Below are positions 1-9,111 of a stretch of DNA of 64,000 bases, one piece after another; position 1 is the first letter of the stretch; every line of letters begins with the position of its first letter. The stretch covers positions 1-64,000 of the forward strand of contig NZ_QTTN01000010.1 of assembly GCF_003386535.1 (NCBI RefSeq). The letters are read 5' to 3'. Position numbers and translations under genes: made by a program. The stretch comes from Paenibacillus taihuensis (GTDB lineage: Bacteria; Bacillota; Bacilli; Paenibacillales; Paenibacillaceae). Under the pieces are notes generated by a model. That model was not told the origin of the DNA. It did not search any database and saw only the letters and a program-made list of their open reading frames with translations.

Positions 1-199
1 CGATTTTTGCAATAAGGAGCGAGTAGATCATGGCCCGCGTATTGATCGATTCCGGACGCCCGCGCTGAGGAGAACCACTGATCGCGTGTAGGATGGTTCC
101 AATCGGCAAATGGGATAAAATAGCTGTATATTTTGCTTCTGCCTCAAATTCCATTAAATCCTCGAAGGAAAACAGCTCTTCTTGTTGAATAGAGTACAT
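1..199 (-). CDS. Transposase, N-terminal part (runs off window edge)
   Basis: Reading leftward from an ATG at 199, 66 codons stay open to the window edge. The start has a good ribosome binding site (GAAAGGAG) a few bases upstream. The visible protein begins MYSIQQEELFSFEDLMEF and continues through a GRPE segment to an AMIYSLLIAKI segment. From memory this resembles the N-terminus of IS1182-like (DUF772) transposases of Bacillales, where a GRPxxxxxxxMxxSLL pattern is common. Most of the protein is outside the window, so I cannot see the DDE residues or say whether the element is intact. I could not identify terminal inverted repeats with confidence in the 200-475 flank. Confidence 0.6.
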   Translation of the reverse strand, partial: MYSIQQEELFSFEDLMEFEAEAKYTAILSHLPIGTILHAISGSPQRGRPESINTRAMIYSLLIAKI

Positions 200-299
200 A
201 GGAGTGCTCCTTTCTTTTCTCAGTTATTTGGTGTGGTAACCATAACTTCGAGAAATTGGGGAGGCACTCCTTTTTTGCATGCTAAAAAGCCTTTAATTC

Positions 300-425
300 C
301 AAGGGGTTATTCATTATGAAATTGACTCTAAATCCAATATAGCTAACGCAAACGGCTATATCGGGGCAAAACGAGTGGATTTATCCAACATAGCCCCGCG
401 CTCAGCGGCTGCTGGGGGCCACTCA
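300..425. repeat. Intergenic repeat-like stretch (family F)
   Basis: The gap 200-475 holds no gene. It contains a segment with CTAACG followed by GGCTATATCGGGG and then a partly inverted ATAGCCCCG copy (positions about 338-397), giving a potential hairpin. A similar motif (CTAACGG, then CGGCTATT) occurs twice near 20866-20930, so this is probably a dispersed palindromic element rather than a regulatory site of one gene. Confidence 0.4.
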
Positions 426-475
426 GACAGGCCACTCAAGCGATTCCCCTAGCGATCCACTCCGTTGTCAGCAAC

Positions 476-1807
476 TCAATAAAACTTCAGCACCGAGCCC
501 CAATTCCACTGCTCGTAGAAGTTATCGCCGATATCGATGCCTTTGATCCAGACGCTCGCTTTCTTCCCGATCTTGTCCTGGGGCGCGAGCATCACGTCGG
601 CTTTCGTCTTGTTCGAGCGGACCCACGCGAGACCGTTCGCACCAAGCGCTGTCGGCTGATAATCGCCCGCTTCGGTGCTGGTTCTCGTAATCCGCTTCTG
701 CTGACCGCCGCTGAGCTTCACGTTCACCAGATTCGGGAACGGACGCTGATTCGGATCGCTGATTCCTCCGCTTTCTCTCGCGCGCTGCACGACGATATCG
801 CTATTGGTTAACCACGTTAGATTCTGATCGACATCATGCGGCGGCGTATACGACGGCCCTGGCTTAAACTCCGGCGAGACGGCTACTTTGAGCTGCTTGT
901 TCGAGATGGCCTCACGCCCGATTCCGCTAATATAGGCAAGCGAATCGCCCTGCGCAGGCCATTCAAACCAGTTCGCATTGTTCGCCATCATGTCTACCGG
1001 CTTCAACTTTTTCCCATCCGACGACAGCACGCATAACGTGTTGCCATCTGCGGATAAAGACGCTGTCGGCGTCGCCAGGAACGCGATCCACTTGCCGCTT
1101 GCCGACCATTTGAACGTGCTTGTGCCGACGACGACTTGATCGTTCAGCTTGGCAGGCAGCACCGCAAGCGGCTTCGCCTGAACAGCCGCTCCACCCGGAG
1201 CAGGTCCGCTCGGCAGCAAAATCTCGTCCAGCCTCACCGGCGTCCAATTCCCATCCGGCAGCAGGTGCGCCGCTGTCGAGACCAGGAAGCCGTTGCCGTC
1301 AGGCAGCCAAGCATAGTTTCCAATCTCGCCCACGGTGCCCGTCATCTCAACCGGCTGCGAAGTATCAGCCGTACCGACGACATAGAGCCGCTGATTCTTC
1401 TCGAAGGCAAGCAGCCCGCGGCTCGGGGACCATTCGTATCGTCCGCCGAAGCCCGCTGACACGAGCCTGCTTTTGCCTGACGGAACATGCACCATCCACA
1501 GATCTTCGCGGTTCTCGCCAATCGTATAGGCGAGCCAAGCCCCGTCCGCCGACCACTTCGGCCCGCGCGCCTGATTCGCTTCCGTCAGGCGCTTCTCGCC
1601 GCCGCCATCCGCCTTCACCCACAGCGCACCGTCTCGGACGAATGCCGCCATCAGCGGCTTCTTCGGTACCGGCTCAGCCGATTTCGCCTGCGCCGATCCG
1701 CTGAAAATGATTGCAACAACCAGCAGCGCCGGCAGCAATCCCAATCCAGGCCTCCCCAATCTTCTCAACATACCAGACCACGCTCGTATAGCTCGTTCGT
1801 TTCTCAT
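476..1807 (-). CDS. Secreted TolB-like beta-propeller protein
   Basis: The start at 1807 is chosen because GGAGGG lies five bases upstream; an in-frame ATG further out at 1861 has no such site. The resulting 443-residue protein begins with a positively charged stretch, a hydrophobic segment (LLPALLVVAIIFSG) and an AQA-KS cleavage-like site, so it is probably exported. The mature part shows repeated WD40/TolB-type blades, for example KRLTEANQARGPKWSADG, then LAYTIG and LWMVHVPSGKSRLV. Such propellers usually bind proteins or peptides. No catalytic domain is visible. The partner is unknown and the gene stands alone, tail-to-head with the epimerase-like gene. Fold assignment is by pattern only. 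Confidence 0.7.
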   Translation of the reverse strand: MRNERAIRAWSGMLRRLGRPGLGLLPALLVVAIIFSGSAQAKSAEPVPKKPLMAAFVRDGALWVKADGGGEKRLTEANQARGPKWSADGAWLAYTIGENREDLWMVHVPSGKSRLVSAGFGGRYEWSPSRGLLAFEKNQRLYVVGTADTSQPVEMTGTVGEIGNYAWLPDGNGFLVSTAAHLLPDGNWTPVRLDEILLPSGPAPGGAAVQAKPLAVLPAKLNDQVVVGTSTFKWSASGKWIAFLATPTASLSADGNTLCVLSSDGKKLKPVDMMANNANWFEWPAQGDSLAYISGIGREAISNKQLKVAVSPEFKPGPSYTPPHDVDQNLTWLTNSDIVVQRARESGGISDPNQRPFPNLVNVKLSGGQQKRITRTSTEAGDYQPTALGANGLAWVRSNKTKADVMLAPQDKIGKKASVWIKGIDIGDNFYEQWNWGSVLKFY

Positions 1808-1930
1808 CGTTACCCTCCATCGTAAATGAATAGCCTCACGTAGTATGGACGGATTTTCCAACTGCTATGAATATAAAAAAAAGACCGCCACCTCAAACCG
1901 CCCAAGCGCCTAAGGTGACCGTCTTCCTAT

Positions 1931-2806
1931 CTATTCCGCAGCCAGTTGTTTAATGAGCGGCGGCAGCCAAGCCTCTAATGATTTGAACGTGTAGCCCGCA
2001 GCTTCAGCCTTCGCAGTGCTCATGTACCACGGCTCCGGAACACCGAACGGCGATTCGTGCATTTTGTCCGTCTCGAGCGCCACGAATGCCTTCTTCCCGG
2101 TCGCCTCCTCAATAAGCGCCACTATGCCGCACGGCGAAATCTCACCTCTGGAGCAAGCATTGAAGGAGCCAACTGCATCGTTGCGACCCAACCAGTCGAG
2201 GAAGGCCGCAGCCTCGTCAGCGTCGATGAACGACATCGCCGCGCCGGTATTCGGCATGCCGATCGGCAGCTCCTGCTGTACATGCTCGACGTGGAAATGC
2301 AGCCGCCGCGTATAGTCATCCTCGCCCAATACGATCGGGAAGCGCACCGCCGCTACGGGGAACGTTGCCTTTTGCAAGAAGATCGCTTCGACCAGACGCT
2401 TGCCCTCACCATAGTTGATATCATGCGGGTACGGCTTCGGCACCGTATAGTTCAGCGCGTCGAATGCCTCCTCTGACTTGCGCGGCTCCCCGAACGGATA
2501 TACGCTCAGCGTGGAAGTGACGATGTATTTGCCCGCTTTGCCTGCGAACAGATTCACCGCTTCCTCGGCATCCTTCGGCATAAAGCAAATGTTATCGTAG
2601 ACGACGTCATACGGCGCATCGCCGATCGCTTCTTCAAGCGCCTTCACATTCGTGCGGTCCAGCTGCAAATGCTTCACGGTCTCCCCGAACGGATGAGACA
2701 GCCCGCCTCTTGTCACAATCGTCACCTGATCGCCCGCCTTCAACAGCCGCTCGACCAGTTTCTTCCCGAAAAATCGTGTTCCGCCCAGCACCAGCACGTT
2801 ACGCAT
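1931..2806 (-). CDS. NAD-dependent epimerase/dehydratase-like protein
   Basis: An extended short-chain dehydrogenase of about 291 residues. The N-terminus MRNVLVLGGTRFFGKKLVERLL carries the nucleotide-binding glycine pattern GGTRFFG typical of atypical SDRs close to NAD-dependent epimerases. The tail SLEAWLPPLIKQLA matches the C-terminal end of that family. The start at 2806 is preferred over a GTG at 2827, because the GTG codon lies inside the AAAGGAG ribosome binding site. The substrate cannot be told from sequence. Proteins of this subgroup are often encoded singly, as here. Confidence 0.8.
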   Translation of the reverse strand: MRNVLVLGGTRFFGKKLVERLLKAGDQVTIVTRGGLSHPFGETVKHLQLDRTNVKALEEAIGDAPYDVVYDNICFMPKDAEEAVNLFAGKAGKYIVTSTLSVYPFGEPRKSEEAFDALNYTVPKPYPHDINYGEGKRLVEAIFLQKATFPVAAVRFPIVLGEDDYTRRLHFHVEHVQQELPIGMPNTGAAMSFIDADEAAAFLDWLGRNDAVGSFNACSRGEISPCGIVALIEEATGKKAFVALETDKMHESPFGVPEPWYMSTAKAEAAGYTFKSLEAWLPPLIKQLAAE

Positions 2807-2910
2807 CGAATATCGCTCCTTTTTCACACCGCTTATCTACGTACCTATCTTGCCATAATCTACCGCCAAGAAGCAAAAAATCACCCACTCCGCAAGGAAT
2901 GGATGATTAG

Positions 2911-2950
2911 GTCTTATGGTCTTATGGTCTTATGGTCTTATGGTCTCATG
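2911..2950. repeat. Tandem 8-bp repeat (GTCTTATG) overlapping comFB stop
   Basis: Four perfect copies of GTCTTATG (2911-2942) are followed by one copy with a single change (GTCTCATG, 2943-2950). The stop codon of comFB (2946-2948, minus strand) lies in the last, divergent copy, so the repeat directly follows the coding region. Copy-number slippage would change only the 3' untranslated region. Confidence 0.85.
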
Positions 2951-3236
2951 AACGATGATGCGGCTTCAGCTCAATGACTTGCACCGAATTCGTAATTTCC
3001 CTCAGGACGTCCGATTGGTGCTGCGGGTTCATATACTGCGCTTTAATGTAAGCTTCGCCCTCCTGGCTGGAGGTGTAATGCGTGGGGAGATGATTTAATG
3101 TGAGCAGCAAAATATCAAGCTTGCAGTTATCGCAATTACAGTTGAGCACGCCCGTCTTAACAAAATGCTCTTCTAAAATATCAACAACAATCGGCTCCAT
3201 CGCATTCATTACTCTCAATTCGCCCGAATAGTACAT
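2946..3236 (-). CDS. comFB: Late competence protein ComFB family
   Basis: A protein of 96 residues with the ComFB pattern: MNAMEPIVVDILEEHF near the start, then the cysteine cluster CNCDNCKLDILLLTLNHLP and a GEAYIKAQ segment. In Bacillus subtilis comFB sits in the comF operon. Here it is a stand-alone gene, which is common for ComFB-domain proteins, and some of these have been linked to cyclic dinucleotide signalling in other bacteria. The start at 3236 has GGAG seven bases upstream; a longer frame opening at 3284 lacks a ribosome site. Role in this organism is inferred from family only. Confidence 0.8.
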   Translation of the reverse strand: MYYSGELRVMNAMEPIVVDILEEHFVKTGVLNCNCDNCKLDILLLTLNHLPTHYTSSQEGEAYIKAQYMNPQHQSDVLREITNSVQVIELKPHHRS

Positions 3237-3331
3237 GTGCCCACTCCAATGCTTATCTATACAGCCAATTATACTGGTTTTCATTGGAATGTGAAGTCAA
3301 TTTCTAGCAATTTTTTAAAAGGTTTAATAAG

Positions 3332-4399
3332 TCAGACCACTTCATCCAAAAGCACTGTCTCTCCCATACCTAGACGCTCTAACTCCGCCAGCTGCTCCAG
3401 CAGCATAATGCCGCTCAGCTGGGTGCTCAACGTGACTCGCTCTGCCGGCTGCGCGCCCCAATTGGTGTTAAACACGCAGCGTCCTGCATCGCGGCCGAGC
3501 GACCAAAGCGTTGCTCCATTCCGCGCGAGCAGCGGCGCAGCCGAGCTATGCGCAGGCGCTTCCTTCGCCAGCTCGCCTAGGTAGCGGACAAGGATGCCCT
3601 TGAACAGGCCGCCGTCGCCATCTTCTTCGTCCGGCAGCAGGCCGTTCGCCGAATCCGTCAGCTCCCGCTCTGCTGCGGACGCCGTACGCATCGCATCCTC
3701 CAGGTACATGCGCTCACCGGTGATACGGAACAGCTCCACCCCTGCACCGATGTAAACCCCTTGGCAGTAGGTGAATTTCCACTCCTTGTCGATCTGTCCA
3801 TCGCCAACCCGGTTCATGCCGTCCCAGACGAAGCCGTCAGCCGGATCAACCAGATGGCTCTTCAGCCAAGCGTAGATTCGCAGTGCCCATTCGAGGTCTT
3901 CCTCCTGCCCGAACTGGCGATACAGCCGTGCAGCGAGAATAATAGCCGGCCCGTTCGCGGGCGTATTCTTATAGTCGAGCTGCGGCTTCTGCCATGCGAT
4001 GCCGCCGCCCATATGATCGTTCCAGCCGGTCTTGATATCCTCCCACAGCACGAGCGCCGCTTCCTTGTACTTCGTCACGCCAAGCGCCTCGTATGCCCGA
4101 AGCCATGCGATCGCCATCCACTCCATGTCGTCGTACAGCTCATTCGGGAACGCGCCGCCGTTGCGCACGAGCAGCCCTTCATAGATTTCATCCAGCTGTG
4201 CCGCATATCTCGCATCGCCTGTCCGATTATATCCATCGACCAGCGCATCAACCGCGTGCGCCATCCACCAATAATGGAAGATCGTATTGCATGCCCCGTT
4301 CGGGCAAGGAATTTCGATATCATATAGACGAATGGACGGATTCCAAAATAACTCCGACAACGCCTGCTGTGCTTCTTCTGCACGGTTTCCCCATATCAT
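3332..4399 (-). CDS. GH76 alpha-1,6-mannanase, cytoplasmic type
   Basis: Glycoside hydrolase family 76, 355 residues. Family hallmarks are FHYWWMAHAVDALVDGY, the paired acids YDDMEWMA (Asp90-Asp91, the catalytic pair of endo-alpha-1,6-mannanases), GGGIAW and LDYKNTPANGPAIILAARLY. There is no signal peptide or membrane segment, so the enzyme should act in the cytoplasm, presumably on imported mannooligosaccharides. The ATG at 4399 has AGGAG upstream. It is the last gene of the mannan operon and follows the membrane-anchored GH76 gene by 12 bases. Its similarity to that neighbour suggests gene duplication. Confidence 0.9.
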   Translation of the reverse strand: MIWGNRAEEAQQALSELFWNPSIRLYDIEIPCPNGACNTIFHYWWMAHAVDALVDGYNRTGDARYAAQLDEIYEGLLVRNGGAFPNELYDDMEWMAIAWLRAYEALGVTKYKEAALVLWEDIKTGWNDHMGGGIAWQKPQLDYKNTPANGPAIILAARLYRQFGQEEDLEWALRIYAWLKSHLVDPADGFVWDGMNRVGDGQIDKEWKFTYCQGVYIGAGVELFRITGERMYLEDAMRTASAAERELTDSANGLLPDEEDGDGGLFKGILVRYLGELAKEAPAHSSAAPLLARNGATLWSLGRDAGRCVFNTNWGAQPAERVTLSTQLSGIMLLEQLAELERLGMGETVLLDEVV

Positions 4400-4411
4400 G
4401 GCTCCACTCTC

Positions 4412-5557
4412 CTATTCCTGTTTCTCTATTCGCGCTGCCTGTTCGAGCAGCATGACCGCGCTGAGCTCTGTGCTCAGTTGAACGACCGCATCCGGCGTCT
4501 GTGCCCACGAATTGCTGAACAGCGCCTTATCCTTGTCTTTGCCATAATTCCATAAGCTGTCCGCATTCGTCAGCAGCATCTCGCGCAGCTCGGTCTGCGA
4601 CGGATCGAGCTTCAGCAGTTCGCCAATATAGCGAACGAGCACGCCCTTGAATAATCCGCCGTCCCCTTCACCCTCCGAAGGCAGCATTCCCGTCGCAGGC
4701 GACAGAAAATCTTGCTTCAGATTGGCCGCCGTCTTGCGCGCATCGTCCAGATATCGCTGCTCCTTCGTAATTTGGTACAGCTCCACTCCTGCGCCGATGA
4801 AGACGCCTTGGCCATAGGTGAATTTCCAGTCCTTATCGACCGCGCCGTCGCCTTGACGGTTAATTCCATCCCAGACCAGCCCGGTGTCCGGATCTACCAG
4901 ATTGCTTTTCTCCCAATCGTACAGCTTCTTCGCCCATGCCAAATCAGCGTCAGCCTTTGTATGGGTATATACGCGAGCTGCCAGTATAATCGCAGGCGCA
5001 TTCGCCGGCGTATTCTTATAATCCAGCTGCTCCTTGCGCCAAGCGATACCGCCGCCCATCGCATCATTCCAGCCTGTCTGAATCTCTTGCCATAGCGTCA
5101 TCGCCGCTTGCTGGTACCGATCATCGCCGGTTGCGTCGAACGCATGCAGCCATGCCAGTGCCATCCATTCCATATCATCGTAATAGTCGTTGATGAAGAC
5201 GCCTGCGTTGCGGTCCAACAATCCTTGATAGAGCTTATCGAGCTGCGTGACATATTGCATGTCGCCTGTACGCTCATAGCCGTCGGTCAGCACATCAACC
5301 GCATGCGCCATCCACCAGTAATTGAACGGGTCCGTGCACAGCTGCGCTATGCACGGCGCCGCATTATTGAACAGCCCTCGCTTCTCATCCCAAAAAGACT
5401 TCGTCAATTCCTGCTGCGTCAGGTCGGCCCGCTCGCTCCATACCGATGCAGCGCTGCCCGTTTCGGCAGCGCCGCCAAATCCCCAGCGCCATGCAGCCAG
5501 CCCTACGATAATCAGCACCGCAAGGGCCGCTGTTAAGATCGTGCTTCTTCGTTTCAC
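4412..5557 (-). CDS. GH76 alpha-1,6-mannanase, membrane-anchored
   Basis: Family GH76, 381 residues, very similar to the downstream paralogue. An N-terminal hydrophobic segment (about residues 7-22, after MKRRST) lacks a clear cleavage site or lipobox Cys, so the protein is probably anchored to the outer face of the membrane. The catalytic Asp pair is in YYDDMEWMALAWL (residues 127-128), and the GGGIAWRKEQLDYKNTPANAP and GDGGLFKGVLVRYIGEL motifs are intact. The start is a GTG at 5557 with only a weak AAGG-type site. Between the secreted and the cytoplasmic GH76 genes, it may trim long oligosaccharides near the importer (inference). Confidence 0.88.
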   Translation of the reverse strand: MKRRSTILTAALAVLIIVGLAAWRWGFGGAAETGSAASVWSERADLTQQELTKSFWDEKRGLFNNAAPCIAQLCTDPFNYWWMAHAVDVLTDGYERTGDMQYVTQLDKLYQGLLDRNAGVFINDYYDDMEWMALAWLHAFDATGDDRYQQAAMTLWQEIQTGWNDAMGGGIAWRKEQLDYKNTPANAPAIILAARVYTHTKADADLAWAKKLYDWEKSNLVDPDTGLVWDGINRQGDGAVDKDWKFTYGQGVFIGAGVELYQITKEQRYLDDARKTAANLKQDFLSPATGMLPSEGEGDGGLFKGVLVRYIGELLKLDPSQTELREMLLTNADSLWNYGKDKDKALFSNSWAQTPDAVVQLSTELSAVMLLEQAARIEKQE

Positions 5558-5583
5558 CTTGAGATGCTCACCAGCCTTGTTGT

Positions 5584-7110
5584 TTATAAACCCGAAATTT
5601 TGTCGATGTTCACATAATTGCTGTTGCCCTTGCTGCTATCGAATCCGATGATCACCTTGTTGTAGCCTGCATTCAGACTCAGGTTGATGGTCACCGTGCT
5701 CCATGTTCCCCAGCTGCCCGTGGATGGGAAGCTCAGGTTGCTTGCAACCACCGTGCCGTTCACGGAGATGTAGCGGCTCGAATTGCCCGCTCCCCCTGCA
5801 TAGCGAATCGTTACTGTACGCGTGCTCGCCGAGTTCTGATTGACGTTGAACGTAACCGTGCCGGCCGAGTTCCAGCCTGCCAAATAACCGCGTCCCGTAT
5901 AGCCCGATTGCGTACTCTCCGATATAATAGACCCGCTCTTCAGCGCGTTCTCCGCTTCATAGGTGCCGTTGCCCGCAATGTTGCCGGTGTAATTGTCTGC
6001 AGGCGTGAACTGCATAATCGATGCGCCTGCCGCTGCCGCCAAGCTTTGCACGAAGCCGGTTCCTGTCGGTCCCGTCCAGTCGCTGCCGATGACATTGTCG
6101 CTCGTTCTGCGGTGATTGAACGCCTGCGTCGCGTTCTGCTGCAGGAAGTTCAAATAGGTTGCGTTGCCTGTCGCGACGCGAAGTTTGTTCAAATTGCGGG
6201 CAAAAATCATTTTAAACCCGGCTCCGTCATCCTCGCCCTCGTACATCAAGGAATAGGACAGCGTCATATTGTTAATGACATAATTCGCCGAATTGTTCGC
6301 GTCCGTCAGGTAGCTGCTCGTTCCTGTCGCCTGATACATCGCAAGCGCCGCGCCGAGGAAAGTGCCGTAGTTGTACGAGAAATCCCAATTGATAACCGTG
6401 CCGCTGCCGGAGCCTTCGACATGGTCGTTCACTTTGCTGCCGCTCACAAGCTTGCTCTTCATCCAGTTATAGATGTTCGTTGCTTTCGTCAGATACGTGG
6501 TGTCGCCAGTCGCATTCTTCAGCTTGATGGCGGTCATGACCATCGGCGCATTCGTTGCCATGTTCTTCTGCGGTGAAGTGCCGTCGCGCTTCCACCATAT
6601 ACCGCCGCCATACGTCGAATCATTGAAGGAATAGATTTGGTCGAACAAGAACGATGCCCGGTTGCGGTATTCCGCCGTGCCCGTAATTTCGTACGCCCGC
6701 ATGCACGCAAGCGCCCACCAGCCCAAATCGTCATTGAACGGGTTGGTCATCATATCGGTATATTTCGCATTGAAGCCCGTATAGATATCGTCGATCATCG
6801 TCCTGTACGTGCTGCTGCCGGTCCGCTCATAAGCGTCCATTACCGTCTCCCACAGCTGCGCTTCCCACCAGAAATCGGTGTACAATCCGCCGTTCGGGCC
6901 AGAGGCATGCGTATGGATGGCATGGTCGCTGTTGGTGTAGAAATATTTTGCCGAGGAATCGTAGAAGGTGTTCACAAAGCCGTTCATCGCCGTATCCGCA
7001 TTCGCTGCCGTAAATGCATTCGCCTGATTCCCGCCCCCGATGACGGGGAACAGCAGCGCCGCTGCCAGAACGACAGCCGCCGCTTTCTTGCCAAGCCTCC
7101 AACCTTTCAT
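5584..7110 (-). CDS. Secreted GH76 alpha-1,6-mannanase with CBM6-like domain
   Basis: About 508 residues. A typical signal peptide (MKGWRLGKKAAAVVLAAALL to about QANA) is followed by a GH76 domain with the paired acids in NPFNDDLGWWALACMRAY, the GGGIWWKRDG motif and EGEDDGAGFKMIFARNL. From about residue 383 a second domain starts with GTYEAENA and includes GYTGRGYLAGW, with the beta-rich pattern of family 6 carbohydrate-binding modules. The ATG at 7110 has AAGGGG at proper distance; a GTG at 7119 overlaps that site. It follows the two permease genes and is presumably the enzyme that opens polymeric alpha-1,6-mannan (for example yeast mannan) outside the cell. Confidence 0.9.
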   Translation of the reverse strand: MKGWRLGKKAAAVVLAAALLFPVIGGGNQANAFTAANADTAMNGFVNTFYDSSAKYFYTNSDHAIHTHASGPNGGLYTDFWWEAQLWETVMDAYERTGSSTYRTMIDDIYTGFNAKYTDMMTNPFNDDLGWWALACMRAYEITGTAEYRNRASFLFDQIYSFNDSTYGGGIWWKRDGTSPQKNMATNAPMVMTAIKLKNATGDTTYLTKATNIYNWMKSKLVSGSKVNDHVEGSGSGTVINWDFSYNYGTFLGAALAMYQATGTSSYLTDANNSANYVINNMTLSYSLMYEGEDDGAGFKMIFARNLNKLRVATGNATYLNFLQQNATQAFNHRRTSDNVIGSDWTGPTGTGFVQSLAAAAGASIMQFTPADNYTGNIAGNGTYEAENALKSGSIISESTQSGYTGRGYLAGWNSAGTVTFNVNQNSASTRTVTIRYAGGAGNSSRYISVNGTVVASNLSFPSTGSWGTWSTVTINLSLNAGYNKVIIGFDSSKGNSNYVNIDKISGL

Positions 7111-7146
7111 CACGAACACCCCTTAGACCATGAATTGTGAAGCGAG

Positions 7147-8079
7147 TTAACCTTTAACGCCGCTAAACGCAATTCCTTGAACAAAATACTTCTGCAGCAT
7201 CAGGAACATGACCAGAATCGGAAGCACCGCAATCAGCGCGCCAGCCATCATCGGACCGAAGTCGGTCTGATGGTTATAGGAGAATGCCTGCAGCCCCATC
7301 TGGATCGTCGCCTTGTTCGGATCATTCAGTATGATCATCGGCCAGAGGAAGCTGTTCCAGCCTGCCTGGAAAGTGAAGATGGAGAGCGTCGCCAGCGCCG
7401 GCTTCGTCAGCGGCAGGTAGATATTCCAGAAGATCCGGAATTCCTTGCACCCTTCAATCCGTGCCATCTCCATCATGTCCGACGGCAGCGTGAGGAAAAA
7501 CTGGCGCATGAAGAACACCGCGAACGAGCCCGAAGCACCCGGCAAAATAATGCCCCAGAACGAGTTCAGGAACCCGTTCCCGCCGGCGCCGACGAGATCA
7601 TTGCCTCCAATGAGCGGAAAATGCTTCAGCACGTAGAAGCTCGGGATCATCGTCACGATGCCCGGAATCATCATCGCCGCGAGCAGCAAGCGGAACAGCG
7701 GCTTATTCAGCTTGAAGTTCAGCTTCGCGAAGGCGTAGCCGCTGAGCGAGCCGAAGAACAGGTTCGCCAGTACCCCTGCGGCTGCCAGTACGAAAGAGTT
7801 CCAGAAGTAGAGACCGAACGGAACGGTCGTAAATGCAGCCTTGTAATGCTCCAGCGTCAAGGTCGACGGAATCCACTTAATCGGCATGGAGAATATTTCA
7901 TCGCTCGGTTTGAACGAGGTGATAAGGCTCCAGAAGAAGGGCAGAAACATCGCGACCGAGATCGCAATCGTTACGATATAGAACAGAATCGTCATGATCG
8001 ATCTGCGAACCGTAACGGAATTGACAGTTCCCGTCCCTTCATTCAGGGAGAGACGGTTTACAACTTGCTGCTGTGCCAT
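7147..8079 (-). CDS. Sugar ABC transporter permease (MalG type)
   Basis: Carbohydrate uptake family 1 permease of about 310 residues with six predicted membrane segments; the first begins at IMTILFYIVTIAISVAMFLPFFW. The conserved cytoplasmic EAA loop reads EMARIEGCKEFRIFWNIYLPLTKPAL, and the C-terminus GIAFSGVKG is typical of MalG-type partners. The start MAQQQVVNRL at 8079 has a GGAAAGG site and falls just after the upstream permease stop at 8096; a longer reading would overlap that gene. It pairs with the next permease and the upstream binding protein. No ATPase gene is present, as usual when a shared MsmX-type ATPase serves several importers. Confidence 0.9.
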   Translation of the reverse strand: MAQQQVVNRLSLNEGTGTVNSVTVRRSIMTILFYIVTIAISVAMFLPFFWSLITSFKPSDEIFSMPIKWIPSTLTLEHYKAAFTTVPFGLYFWNSFVLAAAGVLANLFFGSLSGYAFAKLNFKLNKPLFRLLLAAMMIPGIVTMIPSFYVLKHFPLIGGNDLVGAGGNGFLNSFWGIILPGASGSFAVFFMRQFFLTLPSDMMEMARIEGCKEFRIFWNIYLPLTKPALATLSIFTFQAGWNSFLWPMIILNDPNKATIQMGLQAFSYNHQTDFGPMMAGALIAVLPILVMFLMLQKYFVQGIAFSGVKG

Positions 8080-8095
8080 AGGTTCACGCCTTTCC

Positions 8096-8983
8096 TTACA
8101 CAATCGATTCTTCAGATTTCGAGATTCGCATGTTAATGAGTGAGAAGATGAGGATCGCAACAGCGAGAATGAATGCTTGCGCGGACGCGTAACCCATCTG
8201 CAGCTGGTTGAAGCCTTGCTGGTAGATGAGATAGACCGGCGTCTTCGTCACGTTGCCCGGACCGCCTTGCGTCAGGACGAACGCTTGGTCGAACAGCTGC
8301 AGCGCTCCGATGATGGACATCGTGCTGACCAGGAATGTCGTCGGGCGCAGCTGCGGCCACGTGATGTAGCGGAAGCGGGCGAATGCCGTTGCGCCGTCGA
8401 GCTTCGCCGATTCGTACAAGTAATCCGGCACGCCTTGCAGGCCGGCGATGTAGATTACCATGTTCGAGCCGACGCTCTGCCACAGCGTCACCATGATGAT
8501 GGAGAACATCGCGGTCTCGGTTTGTGCGAGCCAGGCAGGACCGACAATGCCGACATAGCTCAGCAAATTGTTGATCAGGCCGAACTCCGGATGCAGCAGC
8601 CAGATCCATACTGTCGCCGCTGCAACCGCGGACGTTAAGGTCGGCAAGTAGTTCATTGTGCGGAACAGCTTGACGCCGAACCGCTTGAAGTTGAGCAGCA
8701 ATGCGAGCAATAGCGAGATCAGGATGTTAAGCGGGATGAAGATGACGGCGTAGTAGCACACGTTCTTGAACGTCTGCCAGAACAGGGAGTCATGCCAGAG
8801 CCGCTTGTAGTTATCGAGCTTTACGAAGTCCATCCGGCTGACAACGTCATAGTTCGTGAAGCTAAGATACAGAGCCATAACGACCGGAATAATCGTGAAA
8901 GCGAGGAACAGCAGCATCGTCGGCGTGATGAAGAGGTAGGCCGTTCTCGCTTGATGCTGGTTCAGTTTGCCGATGGAAGCCAT
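8096..8983 (-). CDS. Sugar ABC transporter permease (MalF type)
   Basis: Permease of 295 residues with the usual start TAYLFITPTMLLFLAFTIIPVVMALYLSF shortened here to its first segment, and an EAA loop YESAKLDGATAFARFRYITWPQLRP. This is the first permease of a CUT1 importer. An AGGAGG-type site precedes the ATG. It is co-directional with the binding protein upstream (129-base gap) and overlaps no other gene. By context it imports alpha-mannooligosaccharides released by the GH76 enzymes (inference from the operon). Confidence 0.9.
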   Translation of the reverse strand: MASIGKLNQHQARTAYLFITPTMLLFLAFTIIPVVMALYLSFTNYDVVSRMDFVKLDNYKRLWHDSLFWQTFKNVCYYAVIFIPLNILISLLLALLLNFKRFGVKLFRTMNYLPTLTSAVAAATVWIWLLHPEFGLINNLLSYVGIVGPAWLAQTETAMFSIIMVTLWQSVGSNMVIYIAGLQGVPDYLYESAKLDGATAFARFRYITWPQLRPTTFLVSTMSIIGALQLFDQAFVLTQGGPGNVTKTPVYLIYQQGFNQLQMGYASAQAFILAVAILIFSLINMRISKSEESIV

Positions 8984-9111
8984 TGTGTAAGGGCTCCTCC
9001 TTCCTTATGAAGCAGCGGTACTTAAGAGGGAAGCGCCTCACGCTTAAGTCTCGCTTGCGGCGCTTCCCTCTCAATTGGCTACAAATTTGCTACAACCACG
9101 ATGAAATTCGT

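Noticed and set aside
200-300. Terminal inverted repeat of the insertion element at the left edge
   Set aside because: A GGAG(T/C)-rich segment near 260-270 is suggestive, but the other end of the element is outside the window and no target duplication can be seen.
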